This document shows positions 8,121-18,122 of a stretch of 64,000 nucleotides of DNA, piece after piece. The position numbers were made by a program, and so were the translations under genes. Location: NCBI RefSeq assembly GCF_021556435.1, contig NZ_JAKGCU010000009.1, forward strand, positions 1 through 64,000. Reading direction: 5' to 3'. This DNA comes from Gordonia tangerina. GTDB taxonomy: Bacteria > Actinomycetota > Actinomycetes > Mycobacteriales > Mycobacteriaceae. The notes under the pieces were generated by a model. That model was not told the origin of the DNA, did not search any database, and was given only the letters and a program-made list of their open reading frames with translations. Every line of letters begins with the position of its first letter. The first letter of the stretch is position 1.

Positions 8121-9409
8121 GAGATCAGGTCATCGAGGTCGCCGTTGAAGGCGTGATCGACGACAGGTCGCACGGTTTCGAACGTGCACTCCTTCGGGTT
8201 ACCCGGAGTGCAGGCGTCGCCGAGCACGTGGTTGGTGATCGCGTCGATGGACTCCGGCGCACCCGAGATCTCCTTGCGGTTCTCGTAGAACTTGGTCGGG
8301 CCCTGACCGAGCCGGTTCTTGATGTGCGAGTCCTGCGTCACGTCGGTGAACTTCTCCGGGATACCCACATCGCGCAGCAACCGGATCGCCGCATTGAGCG
8401 CCTGATCAGCAGCCTGAACCTTGGTCATACCGTGCGTGTCGACGCCCATCGCCTCGGCGAGATCGGCAAAGCGCTCGTAGAGCACCGGCATGTTGAATGC
8501 CCACACACGCGGCAGCGCGATCGCATTGTTGAGTCCGTGGTGGGTGTCGTAGAAAGCCGACACCGCGTGGCTGATCGAGTGGATGATGCCCAGGCCGCCC
8601 GAATTGAAGGCCTGCGCCGCGATGTACTGCGCGTACATCATGCCCTCGCGGCCGGCGAGTTCGGTGGGGTTCCACGTGGCCTCACGCAGGTGTCGTGCGG
8701 TCAATCGCACCGCATGCAGTGCATTGCCCATCGACGGCGGGAAGTTCAACCGCGAGACATACGGTTCGGAGGCGTGCGCGAGCACGTCGAACCCGCACTG
8801 TGCGGTGAACGCGACCGGGCAGTCGTAGTAAAGCACCGGATCGTCGATCGCGAGGGTGGTCACCGACGCGTCGTCGAACGCCACATACTTGTGCGGCTTG
8901 TCCGGGTCGGTGGTGGTGTCGGTGATGACGTAGGCCCAGGAGGTCTCCGATCCCGTGCCCGCCGTGGTGGACACCGCGATATGCGGCGGGTTCTTCGGGT
9001 TCTCGCTCTTGTTGAAGCCTTCGAACTCGTTGATGTTTCGTCCGTCGTGCGCCACCGAGATGCGCGCTCCCTTACACGCGTCATGGGCCGATCCACCACC
9101 GATCGAGATGAAGGAGTCACACTGCTCGGAGTTGTAGAGCGACACCGCGTCCATCACGTTGTAGTCCTTCGGATTGGACTCCACCTGATCGAACAGCACC
9201 ACTTCCAGTCCGTGGTACTTGCATGACTCGACGATCTTGTGGACGGTGTCGCTGCCCCGCAGTCCGGTGGTCATCACCAGGGTGCGCTTGAAACCCAGCT
9301 TCAGCGCCTCGGGTCCGATCATCTCGTGGGCGCCGGGGCCCATCATCGCCCGCGGGAAGGGATGGAACTCTTTGATGGGGAATGGTTTGAGTAGCTCGTC
9401 GACCTGCAT
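8117..9409 (-). CDS. mdo: NDMA-dependent methanol/alcohol dehydrogenase (Mdo/Mno), iron-type ADH family
   Basis: 430 residues from the ATG chosen for its AGGAGG 9 nt upstream; an earlier in-frame ATG lacks this. The N-terminus MQVDELLKPFPIKEFHPFPR is typical of actinobacterial methanol:NDMA oxidoreductases. Metal and cofactor motifs are IGGGSAHDACKGA (near 104), STTAGTGSETSWAYVITD, AQCGFDVLAHASEPYVS, HSISHAVSAFYDTHHGLNNA. Enzymes of this family oxidise methanol and other primary alcohols with a tightly bound NADP(H) that needs an external acceptor; in mycobacteria the natural acceptor is mycofactocin. It is the first gene of the minus-strand cluster and probably the most highly expressed. The nearby mftM supports the mycofactocin link. 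Confidence 0.88.
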   Translation of the reverse strand: MQVDELLKPFPIKEFHPFPRAMMGPGAHEMIGPEALKLGFKRTLVMTTGLRGSDTVHKIVESCKYHGLEVVLFDQVESNPKDYNVMDAVSLYNSEQCDSFISIGGGSAHDACKGARISVAHDGRNINEFEGFNKSENPKNPPHIAVSTTAGTGSETSWAYVITDTTTDPDKPHKYVAFDDASVTTLAIDDPVLYYDCPVAFTAQCGFDVLAHASEPYVSRLNFPPSMGNALHAVRLTARHLREATWNPTELAGREGMMYAQYIAAQAFNSGGLGIIHSISHAVSAFYDTHHGLNNAIALPRVWAFNMPVLYERFADLAEAMGVDTHGMTKVQAADQALNAAIRLLRDVGIPEKFTDVTQDSHIKNRLGQGPTKFYENRKEISGAPESIDAITNHVLGDACTPGNPKECTFETVRPVVDHAFNGDLDDLIS

Positions 9410-9466
9410 GGTGACTGTCCTCCTGCGCGCGCTGCGCGATATCGGCATCGGTGGTGAACACCGGCG

Positions 9467-9534
9467 ACGTTACGCGCGTCACACTGGCGGACAACAGATC
9501 TCGGAGTGCAAACCCGCCCTTGGCGCCGGAGTGC
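9467..9534 (-). promoter_or_regulatory. Candidate mdo promoter with upstream direct repeats
   Basis: On the minus strand TTGTCC (9494-9489) and TAACGT (9472-9467) are spaced by 16 bp. Upstream of the -35 lies an 8-bp direct repeat (plus-strand CGGAGTGC at 9502-9509 and 9527-9534) with a period of 25 bp. Its position would suit an activator such as the LuxR-type regulator of the cluster. Found by eye, so tentative. Confidence 0.35.
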
Positions 9535-10358
9535 TATCCGGTTGGCACCCGGCGCCCTGTCCGTTCGGACAGGGCGCGCATGGTGTCCACGTCGAATCCC
9601 CACGGCAACTCGAGACGGTGCCGCGCCAACGTCTCCGCGTCGGCCAGTACATCGAGGATGGCGCCATCGGCGACGACCCGCCCCTCGTCGACGATCACCG
9701 CCCGGTCGCACAGCTGCGCGGCGTAGGGCAGGTCGTGAGTCACCACGATCATCGTCGTGTCCAGTCCGATCAGCGTCTCGGCGAGTTCGCGGCGCGCGAC
9801 GGGATCGAGATTGGCCGACGGCTCGTCGAGGACCAGCACGTCGGGCCGGCATGCCAGCACCGATGCCAGCGCCCCGCGACGACGCTGACCCCCGGAAAGG
9901 TGATGGGGACTGCGCTGCGCCTGCTCGCGCATCCCGACCGCGGCCAGCGCCTCGTCGACACGTTCGGCCAGCGCCTGCCCCTCGACGCCGAAATTGGCGG
10001 GTCCGAAGGCCACGTCCTCGGCGAGGGTCGGCATGAAGAGCTGATCGTCCGGATCCTGGAACACCACGCCCACCTGCCGCCGGACCTCGCGCACCGATTT
10101 CTTGTCGACGATCCGCCCGTGGATGGACACGACACCTTCGGTCGGCGTCAACACCCCGTTGAGGTGCAGCATCAGGGTCGTCTTCCCTGCGCCGTTCGGC
10201 CCGAGCAGAGCGACCCGCTCGCCTGCGCGGATTCGCAGGTCGACTCCGTCCAGAGCCCGATGCCCATCGGGATAGGTGTATCGGACGCCGCTGACCTCGA
10301 CCGCCACACCGGTCGACGGGAGCGGCTCCGAACCAGCAGTGGACTTCCGACGTATCAT
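9534..10358 (-). CDS. cbiO: Cobalt/nickel ECF transporter ATPase CbiO
   Basis: 274 residues. Walker A is LLGPNGAGKTTLMLHLNG, the Q-loop VFQDPDDQLFMPTLAEDVAFGP is characteristic of ECF/CbiO ATPases, the signature is LSGGQRRR and Walker B is VLVLDEPSANLDP, followed by the switch His in VVTHDL. The ATG at 10358 was chosen because it overlaps the CbiQ stop as ATGA and has GGGGAG just upstream. The longer reading frame adds 22 residues with no family resemblance. It energises Co2+/Ni2+ import with CbiM and CbiQ, and is the last gene of the operon. Confidence 0.92.
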   Translation of the reverse strand: MIRRKSTAGSEPLPSTGVAVEVSGVRYTYPDGHRALDGVDLRIRAGERVALLGPNGAGKTTLMLHLNGVLTPTEGVVSIHGRIVDKKSVREVRRQVGVVFQDPDDQLFMPTLAEDVAFGPANFGVEGQALAERVDEALAAVGMREQAQRSPHHLSGGQRRRGALASVLACRPDVLVLDEPSANLDPVARRELAETLIGLDTTMIVVTHDLPYAAQLCDRAVIVDEGRVVADGAILDVLADAETLARHRLELPWGFDVDTMRALSERTGRRVPTG

Positions 10359-11131
10359 GTTGCTCCCCATGAGATCACGGCGATAATCACAGCGATGGTC
10401 GCGGGCGTGGTCACCGCGAGCCACTGACGCGCGCTGGCACGCGCCGACCCGGCGACGCCGGGCATCTCCGGAATGGCGCCGCTGAAACCGCGCGACATCA
10501 TCGCGAGATGCACACGTTCGCCACGTTCGTAGGACCGCAGGAACAGCGCACCGATACCCTGTGCGATCGCGCCGGCCCGATGCAGAGTGCGCGGTGAGTC
10601 ACCGCGCGCCAACCGAGCGATGTGCATCCTGCGGATCTCCGCCGACAACAGATCCGCGTACCGCAACATCATGACGATCACCGGCGTCACGGTGGCAGGC
10701 ATGCCGAGGCGCGTCAGCGCCACCGGCAGCGCACTGGCCGGGGTGGTCGCCGCGAACGTCAGCGAAGCCGCCACCCCGAGCGTGCCCTTGATGACAATCC
10801 CCCACGCCGCGTAGAGCCCGGCCACCGACAGCGACATACCCGCGACGTGCACGCGCTCACCGCCCTCGGAGAACGGCAGCAGCACTGCGAGCACGACGAA
10901 CGGCGCCTCGATGAGCATGCGCGGCAGAATCCATCTCAGCGGGATCGTTGCGAACCGCCAGATCGTCAGCAGTATCGCTGCGTAGAGCACGTAGGGCCAG
11001 AACACTTCGCGGGGCGTGGCCACCACGGCAAAGACGAACACCACCAACGCCGCCAACTTGGCCTCGGCAGGTGCCCGATGTACCACCGATGTTGCGGATC
11101 GGTACAGCGGGTGTGCGTGGCCGGCGCCCAT
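10355..11131 (-). CDS. cbiQ: Cobalt/nickel ECF transporter transmembrane protein CbiQ
   Basis: 258 residues with about five membrane segments (for example around 26-60 and 70-88). The cytoplasmic coupling region has the two family motifs: the one near IRRMHIARLARGD and, further on, SYERGERVHLAMMSRGF. CbiQ is the T component that couples the ATPase to the substrate-capture protein CbiM. It lies 15 bp after the PDGLE gene and overlaps cbiO by 4 bp. The N-terminal GAGHAHPLY is common in CbiQ proteins linked to cobalt. Confidence 0.9.
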   Translation of the reverse strand: MGAGHAHPLYRSATSVVHRAPAEAKLAALVVFVFAVVATPREVFWPYVLYAAILLTIWRFATIPLRWILPRMLIEAPFVVLAVLLPFSEGGERVHVAGMSLSVAGLYAAWGIVIKGTLGVAASLTFAATTPASALPVALTRLGMPATVTPVIVMMLRYADLLSAEIRRMHIARLARGDSPRTLHRAGAIAQGIGALFLRSYERGERVHLAMMSRGFSGAIPEMPGVAGSARASARQWLAVTTPATIAVIIAVISWGAT

Positions 11132-11146
11132 GGTGCTGACTTCGGT

Positions 11147-11539
11147 TCAGCGTCGGCTGACGCCACGGGTCGCGGTGCGACCGTCGGCCCGGCGTCGAGC
11201 GATCAGCCAGAACACGGCAACCGCAACGGTGAGGGTCACCAGCACGCCGATGACGCCTGCGACGCCGTTGGAGTACCCGATTCCACCGACCGAGTAGTCG
11301 GCGAGGGGCGATGATGCCAGCGCGTGTTCGGTGGCGTGCTGCGCGATACAGTCGCCGGTCAGATTCTCGGTTCCGTTCACCACGATCGTCTCGCATCCGC
11401 GCAATGTCGTGGAGTCGAGCCCGTCCGGCGAGGCACTGGCCGCATACGACACGACACCGGCGATGACGAGCGCCGCCAAGCCAAAGACCACCAGGAATGC
11501 CCGGCGACCCAAGCGGTGTGCGCGGTTGGACGTGGTCAT
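11147..11539 (-). CDS. PDGLE-domain membrane protein (CbiN-type component)
   Basis: 130 residues with one N-terminal membrane helix (about 14-32) and one C-terminal helix (about 92-113). Between them is the family signature SPDGLDSTTL and later HALASSPLADY, which define PDGLE proteins. These replace CbiN in many Co/Ni ECF transporters, either fused to CbiM/NikM or separate as here. The start ATG overlaps the cbiM stop as ATGA. Two Cys (in GCET and GDCIAQ) in the extracytoplasmic loop could form a disulfide. Confidence 0.85.
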   Translation of the reverse strand: MTTSNRAHRLGRRAFLVVFGLAALVIAGVVSYAASASPDGLDSTTLRGCETIVVNGTENLTGDCIAQHATEHALASSPLADYSVGGIGYSNGVAGVIGVLVTLTVAVAVFWLIARRRADGRTATRGVSRR

Positions 11540-12237
11540 GCGTGCGCTCCCGTCCTGGTGGTGTCCGCGGCCACCGTCTGCGGTCGGGACCGCAGGAGGT
11601 ACACGAGGTCGGGGCGGGTGCGGGCGACTGCCATCACGGTGACGGCGGTGATCAGCCCCTCCCCCACACCGATGAGGGCGTGCGTACCCCACATGTAGCC
11701 GGCCACAGCGGTCAGCGACTGCGTCGCAGCGCCCCCGATCTCGTATTCGACGATGAATCCGGTTGCGGCCGCGAGCGTTCCACACAGGGCGGCGACAAAG
11801 GCCACCACTCCCAGACGACCGACCGTCCAGGTTCGGCGCGCGATCAATCGCATCATCCCGACTGCCACCGCGTAGCCGACGACGGTGGAGATCAGCGCCA
11901 TGTTCGTGATGTTGGCGCCCAGCGCCGTGACCCCGCCATCGGCGAACAGCAACGCCTGCACGATCAGCACGATGGCGATACACAAGGCTCCGGTGAACGG
12001 CCCCACCAGGATCGCGGCCAACGCCCCACCAAGCAGATGACCGCTCACCCCGGGCAGGATCGGGAAGTTGATCATCTGGACCGCGAAGATGAACGCGGCG
12101 ACCAGACCTGCCATCGGTACCGTCTTCTCATCGAGGTCGGCGCGAGCGCGCCAAGCACACAGCGCGAGGCCGACCACCGCGATCACCGCAAATACGGCTG
12201 ACGTCGGCGCGTCGATGATGCCATCACTCATGTGCAT
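11536..12237 (-). CDS. cbiM: Cobalt/nickel substrate-capture protein CbiM
   Basis: 233 residues with about seven hydrophobic segments. I start it at the ATG that gives MHMSDGIID, because the family requires Met1-His2, whose amino terminus and His2 bind the metal; a longer frame with 12 extra residues would destroy this site. Further family features are HLLGGALAAILVGPFTGAL and the conserved Asn/His in ALGANITNMALI. It is the first gene of the cbiM-PDGLE-cbiQ-cbiO operon. Metal preference (Co or Ni) cannot be fixed from sequence. The cobalamin adenosyltransferase gene nearby favours cobalt. No cobalamin riboswitch was seen upstream. Confidence 0.92.
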   Translation of the reverse strand: MHMSDGIIDAPTSAVFAVIAVVGLALCAWRARADLDEKTVPMAGLVAAFIFAVQMINFPILPGVSGHLLGGALAAILVGPFTGALCIAIVLIVQALLFADGGVTALGANITNMALISTVVGYAVAVGMMRLIARRTWTVGRLGVVAFVAALCGTLAAATGFIVEYEIGGAATQSLTAVAGYMWGTHALIGVGEGLITAVTVMAVARTRPDLVYLLRSRPQTVAADTTRTGAHA

Positions 12238-12300
12238 CGCCACCGTGGTGGACGAAGAGGTCGTCGGGAACATGGTCGAACCGTAAGCACACCACCGTCA

Positions 12301-12334
12301 TCTGTCCACTTATTCAGATGTTTAAGTGGACAGA
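12301..12334. promoter_or_regulatory. Perfect 12-10-12 inverted repeat, probable metalloregulator operator
   Basis: TCTGTCCACTTA and TAAGTGGACAGA form a perfect 12-bp inverted repeat around a 10-nt AT-rich spacer, 64 bp upstream of cbiM and 30 bp after the ArsR stop codon. ArsR/SmtB regulators bind such dyads at promoters. No T tract follows, so a terminator is less likely. The probable user is the adjacent NmtR-like regulator. Confidence 0.6.
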
Positions 12335-12363
12335 CTGGCCGATCGGTCAGGTGGGGTCCTGCA

Positions 12364-12699
12364 CTACGAGTGACCGGCACCCATCCAATGCAGCAATTGA
12401 TGGACGGTTTCGTCGTCGAGCCGGTAGCTCACCGAACGGCCCTGCCGGGTGGAGCTGACCCACCCCTGGTGTCGAAGCACCCGCAAAGCCTGCGAGACAG
12501 CCGTTTCGGTCCGGCCCACCGCCGCGGCCAGATCGCCCACGATGATGCCCGGCCGCCGATGCAGCACGATCAGGATCTCCAGCCGGTGTGGATCGGACAG
12601 CAGGTCGAACCTGGTGGACCACGCGGCGATGTCCACATCGGCGGCATGCGGGGACGGGGCGTTCGCGGCGCCCGGTCGGTGACCGTGGTCGGCGGTCAC
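12364..12699 (-). CDS. ArsR/SmtB-family metalloregulator, NmtR-like
   Basis: 111 residues from a GTG that lies 1 bp after the murA stop codon. The winged HTH is clear: LLSDPHRLEILIVLHRRPG, DLAAAVGRTETAVSQALRVLRHQGWV, and the wing RQGRSVSYRL. The N-terminal extension TADHGHRPG with another His later resembles that of mycobacterial NmtR, whose N-terminus and C-terminal His/Asp residues bind Ni/Co. Here the C-terminus has HQLLHWMGAGHS. It probably represses the cobalt uptake operon, or an export gene elsewhere, through the palindrome at 12301-12334. The ribosome-binding site before the GTG is weak, so expression may depend on coupling to murA. Confidence 0.82.
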   Translation of the reverse strand: MTADHGHRPGAANAPSPHAADVDIAAWSTRFDLLSDPHRLEILIVLHRRPGIIVGDLAAAVGRTETAVSQALRVLRHQGWVSSTRQGRSVSYRLDDETVHQLLHWMGAGHS

Positions 12700-12700
12700 C

Positions 12701-13957
12701 TCACTCGCCCACTCGCTCGATCTCTCCGCCGAGGTTGCGCAGGTTCTCCACAAAGTGCGGATATCCGCGGTCGATGTGCTCGACGTCGTGCACCTCGGTC
12801 ACCCCGTCGGCGACCAGCCCGGCCAGTACCAGACCCGCACCGGCCCGGATGTCCGAACACCACACCGGGGCGCTGGACAATCGCTCGATGCCGCGGAGCA
12901 CCGCATGATGTCCATCGGTGCGTGCATCGGCACCGAGTCGCACCATCTCCTCGACGAAGCGGAAGCGCGCCTCGAACACATTCTCGGTGATCACCGACAT
13001 CCCGTCGGCAATCGCGGCCATACCTATCGCCATCGGCTGCAGGTCGGTCGGGAATCCGGGAAACGGCAGTGTCGACACGTTCACCGCGGTCGGGCGACGA
13101 TCCTGGCGCACCCGGAATCCGTCGTCGAACGTGTCCACCATGGCCCCGGCGTCGCGCAGCTTGGTGAGGACCAGCTGCAGGTGGTCGGGCGAAACACCGC
13201 GCACGGTGACGTCGCCGCGTGTCATCGCCGCGGCGATTCCCCATGTCGCACCGACGATGCGATCTCCGACGACCCGGTGGGTGGTCGGATGGAGTCGGTC
13301 CACGCCGGTCACGGTCAGCGTCGACGTGCCGGCTCCGTCGATCCGCGCGCCCATCTGCTGCAGCATCACGCACAGGTCGACGATCTCCGGCTCGCGCGCA
13401 GCGTTGTCGATGACGGTCACCCCCTCGGCGAGCACCGCTGCCATCAGGATGTTCTCCGTGGCACCCACCGATGGGAACTCCAGTGCCACCGGCGCACCGA
13501 CCAGGGTGTCCGCTTCGGCCACCACACAGCCGTGTTCGATGGAGCTGTGCGCCCCGAGTGCGCGCAGACCCGCCTGATGCATGTCCAACGGCCGAGAGCC
13601 GATGGCGTCGCCGCCGGGCAGGGCGACCACCGCACGGTGGCATCGTGCCATCAGCGGACCGAGCACACAGACCGAGGCGCGGAACTGCTTGACCGCATCG
13701 AAATCGGCGTGGAACTTCGGTTCGGCAGGCGCATCGATCACCACGGTGTCGCCGTCGATCGACACCACCGCACCGAGCCCCCGCAACACGTCGGCCATCA
13801 GCGGCACGTCGGCAATCTCGGGTGAATTCGTCAGTGTGGTGGTGCCCTCGGCCAGCAACGAGGCGGCCATCAGTTTCAGCACACTGTTCTTGGCCCCGCC
13901 GACGGAGACCTCGCCGGACAGGCGGGCGCCACCGGACACCAGAAAACGATCACTCAC
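12701..13957 (-). CDS. murA: UDP-N-acetylglucosamine 1-carboxyvinyltransferase (MurA), Asp-type
   Basis: 418 residues, full length. It catalyses the first step of peptidoglycan synthesis, transfer of enolpyruvate to UDP-GlcNAc. N-terminal [16 protein letters not shown] is the substrate-binding motif. In the active-site loop the usual catalytic Cys is replaced by Asp ([11 protein letters not shown], about residue 116), as in mycobacterial MurA; this change is known to give fosfomycin resistance. C-terminal motifs [14 protein letters not shown] are complete. It is the next gene after the adenosyltransferase, the same order as in mycobacteria, where murA precedes the rRNA operon. Confidence 0.97.
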   Translation of the reverse strand: MSDRFLVSGGARLSGEVSVGGAKNSVLKLMAASLLAEGTTTLTNSPEIADVPLMADVLRGLGAVVSIDGDTVVIDAPAEPKFHADFDAVKQFRASVCVLGPLMARCHRAVVALPGGDAIGSRPLDMHQAGLRALGAHSSIEHGCVVAEADTLVGAPVALEFPSVGATENILMAAVLAEGVTVIDNAAREPEIVDLCVMLQQMGARIDGAGTSTLTVTGVDRLHPTTHRVVGDRIVGATWGIAAAMTRGDVTVRGVSPDHLQLVLTKLRDAGAMVDTFDDGFRVRQDRRPTAVNVSTLPFPGFPTDLQPMAIGMAAIADGMSVITENVFEARFRFVEEMVRLGADARTDGHHAVLRGIERLSSAPVWCSDIRAGAGLVLAGLVADGVTEVHDVEHIDRGYPHFVENLRNLGGEIERVGE

Positions 13958-13966
13958 GGTGCCACC

Positions 13967-14614
13967 TTAGCCTTCGTCGGCGCTCGTTCCGCTCGGACCG
14001 CCGCCCCGCTGACCCGCCCCGGGCCGCGCACGATCCCCACCCGGCACCCACTTCACGTCCCCGCCACCGACGGGCGGCCGATTCGCGACGCGCGCCAGGA
14101 TGAACAGCAGGTCCGACAGTCGATTCAGGTAGCGGGCCGGCAGCACGCTGGTGGTGTCCGGTTCGGCGTCGACGGCCGCCCACGCGGAGCGTTCGGCCCG
14201 GCGGGCGACGGTTCGCGCATGGTGCAGCAGGGCGCTCAGTCGCGTGCCCCCGGGAAGAATGAAGGAATCCAGCGAGGGCAGCCCCTCACCGAATTCATCG
14301 CACCAGCTCTCCAGCGCGTCGATGTAGCTCTGTTCGATCCGCAGCGGCGGATACTGCGGATTCTCGATCACCGGTGTCGACAGGTCGGCTCCCGCGTCGA
14401 AGAGATCGTTCTGAACTGTCGCCAGCACGGTGGCGATCTCGTCGGGGACCTGGTCGGCCAGAGCCAGCGCCATCCCGATGACCGCATTGGCCTCATCGCA
14501 GTCGGCATACGCGCCGACTCGCAGGTCGGTCTTGGCCACCCGGGAGAAATCGCTGAGACCAGTCGTGCCGTCGTCGCCGGTGCGTGTGTAGATGCGGGTG
14601 AGATGAACAGCCAT
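13967..14614 (-). CDS. Cob(I)alamin adenosyltransferase, PduO type
   Basis: 215 residues. The N-terminal ATP-binding motif IYTRTGDDGTTGL and the later SALLHHARTVARRAER and RYLNRLSDLLFILAR are hallmarks of the PduO/MMAB family, which transfers the adenosyl group of ATP to cob(I)alamin to make the B12 coenzyme. The C-terminal 25 residues are low complexity (Gly/Arg-rich). It stands 9 bp upstream of murA. Together with the cobalt transporter this suggests an active B12 economy, though no B12-dependent enzyme is in the window. Confidence 0.93.
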   Translation of the reverse strand: MAVHLTRIYTRTGDDGTTGLSDFSRVAKTDLRVGAYADCDEANAVIGMALALADQVPDEIATVLATVQNDLFDAGADLSTPVIENPQYPPLRIEQSYIDALESWCDEFGEGLPSLDSFILPGGTRLSALLHHARTVARRAERSAWAAVDAEPDTTSVLPARYLNRLSDLLFILARVANRPPVGGGDVKWVPGGDRARPGAGQRGGGPSGTSADEG

Positions 14615-14649
14615 GGTCTGAATCTAGTGCCCCGCGTCGCGTAGGTCGC

Positions 14650-15093
14650 TCACGCGGTACGGCGTCGCTGGGACCGCTCGTTCTGCCGCGACTCCAGCCA
14701 GGACTGGAATGCAGTAACCGCCCCGGGCGCCATCGCCAGTTCGTAGGCTCCACCGTGGGCGTCCGCGCCGGCGGCCAACTCCACGATCACCATGCCCTCC
14801 AAGATGTCGGACTCACTACCGAATGGCCGGCGCCGTCCGGTGATCTCGATCGATTGCCGCACCAGCGTGCGGGTGGGGCCGGGCCGCAGCGCGGTGAGCC
14901 GGAAATACCGCAAGGCGTCGTCACTGTAATGAACGGTGCCGTGACGCCACCCCTCGTCGTCGGCGGCCGGGATCGGGCGCAACAGTACGGGCGTGCCCAT
15001 TCGACGCAGCTGACTCAATCGGTACGCCAACAGGCCACACACGATCAAGGCGGCGACCAGTAGGACACCGAGCAAGATCGCTACCAACGACAC
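14650..15093 (-). CDS. DUF2550 family membrane-anchored protein
   Basis: 147 residues from a GTG with GGAGG 8 nt upstream; the longer open frame runs back through the ATP synthase terminator and is unlikely to be translated. One N-terminal membrane helix (about 2-22) is followed by a soluble domain with WRHGTVHYSDDALRYFRLTALRPGP and FGSESDILEGMVIVEL. The family is restricted to Actinobacteria and conserved immediately after atpC in mycobacteria (Rv1312 type). Its function is not known. Confidence 0.85.
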   Translation of the reverse strand: MSLVAILLGVLLVAALIVCGLLAYRLSQLRRMGTPVLLRPIPAADDEGWRHGTVHYSDDALRYFRLTALRPGPTRTLVRQSIEITGRRRPFGSESDILEGMVIVELAAGADAHGGAYELAMAPGAVTAFQSWLESRQNERSQRRRTA

Positions 15094-15223
15094 CAGGCGA
15101 ACCTCCGAAAACGACCGACGTGGGGCTGAGGCCAGAGCGCGGGCGGTCACGCACCGGCAACGAGTCGAGCGACTCGAGCGGTCTTTTCCTCCTCCAGCAT
15201 GCCAGACGGATCCGGAAAGACGA

Positions 15224-15263
15224 CAACGGCCGGTCACCGCCAACTGGCGGTGACCGGCCGTTG
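15224..15263 (-). terminator. Transcription terminator of the ATP synthase operon
   Basis: An almost loopless perfect 19-bp stem (arms 15224-15242 and 15245-15263, core CCGGTCACCGCCA/TGGCGGTGACCGG) lies 11 bp after the atpC stop codon. A short T-rich stretch follows on the minus strand. Confidence 0.8.
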
Positions 15264-15274
15264 AGCCGAGCTGT

Positions 15275-15655
15275 CTACTTGGCGGTGTGTTCGGCCGCGA
15301 CCAACCGGGAATGCGCGCGGTTGTACTCGTCGGAGCCGGGGTCGGCAGCTTCCATGGCCGCGCGCTCGGCAGCGGCATCGATGCCGTCGGCCCACTGCGC
15401 CGACTCGGCGAGGATGGTCACCGCCTCGCCCGTGACCGACAGGAATCCACCCTGGACGGCGAGCGTGCGACGGTTGCCGCCCTCCTCGACGACCACCACG
15501 AAACCGCCGGCCACCAACTGGCCCAACAGCGGCTCGTGGTTCGCCATCACACCGAGCTCACCAGAAGTGGTCTGCGCGATCACGAAGGTCGCCTCACCCG
15601 AGTAGAGCCTGTCGTCAGCGGCGACGACCTCGACGTGAAAGGACTTCTCTGCCAT
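15275..15655 (-). CDS. atpC: ATP synthase epsilon subunit
   Basis: 126 residues. FHVEVVAADDRLYSGEATFV starts the beta-sandwich and ELGVMANHEPLLGQL is the conserved epsilon loop. The C-terminal helical part is as short as in mycobacteria, where the C-terminus latches ATP hydrolysis. It is the last gene of the atp operon, 9 bp after atpD, and is followed by the terminator. Confidence 0.96.
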   Translation of the reverse strand: MAEKSFHVEVVAADDRLYSGEATFVIAQTTSGELGVMANHEPLLGQLVAGGFVVVVEEGGNRRTLAVQGGFLSVTGEAVTILAESAQWADGIDAAAERAAMEAADPGSDEYNRAHSRLVAAEHTAK

Positions 15656-15664
15656 GGTGGTTCG

Positions 15665-18080
<2,416 letters not shown>

Positions 18081-18122
18081 GAGCTCTCACCCCTTCCTGC
18101 GGACGAATGTCGGACGACGCGA

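Noticed and set aside
12238-12363. Cobalamin riboswitch upstream of cbiM
   Set aside because: The interval is short and lacks a B12-box; the perfect dyad points to protein control.
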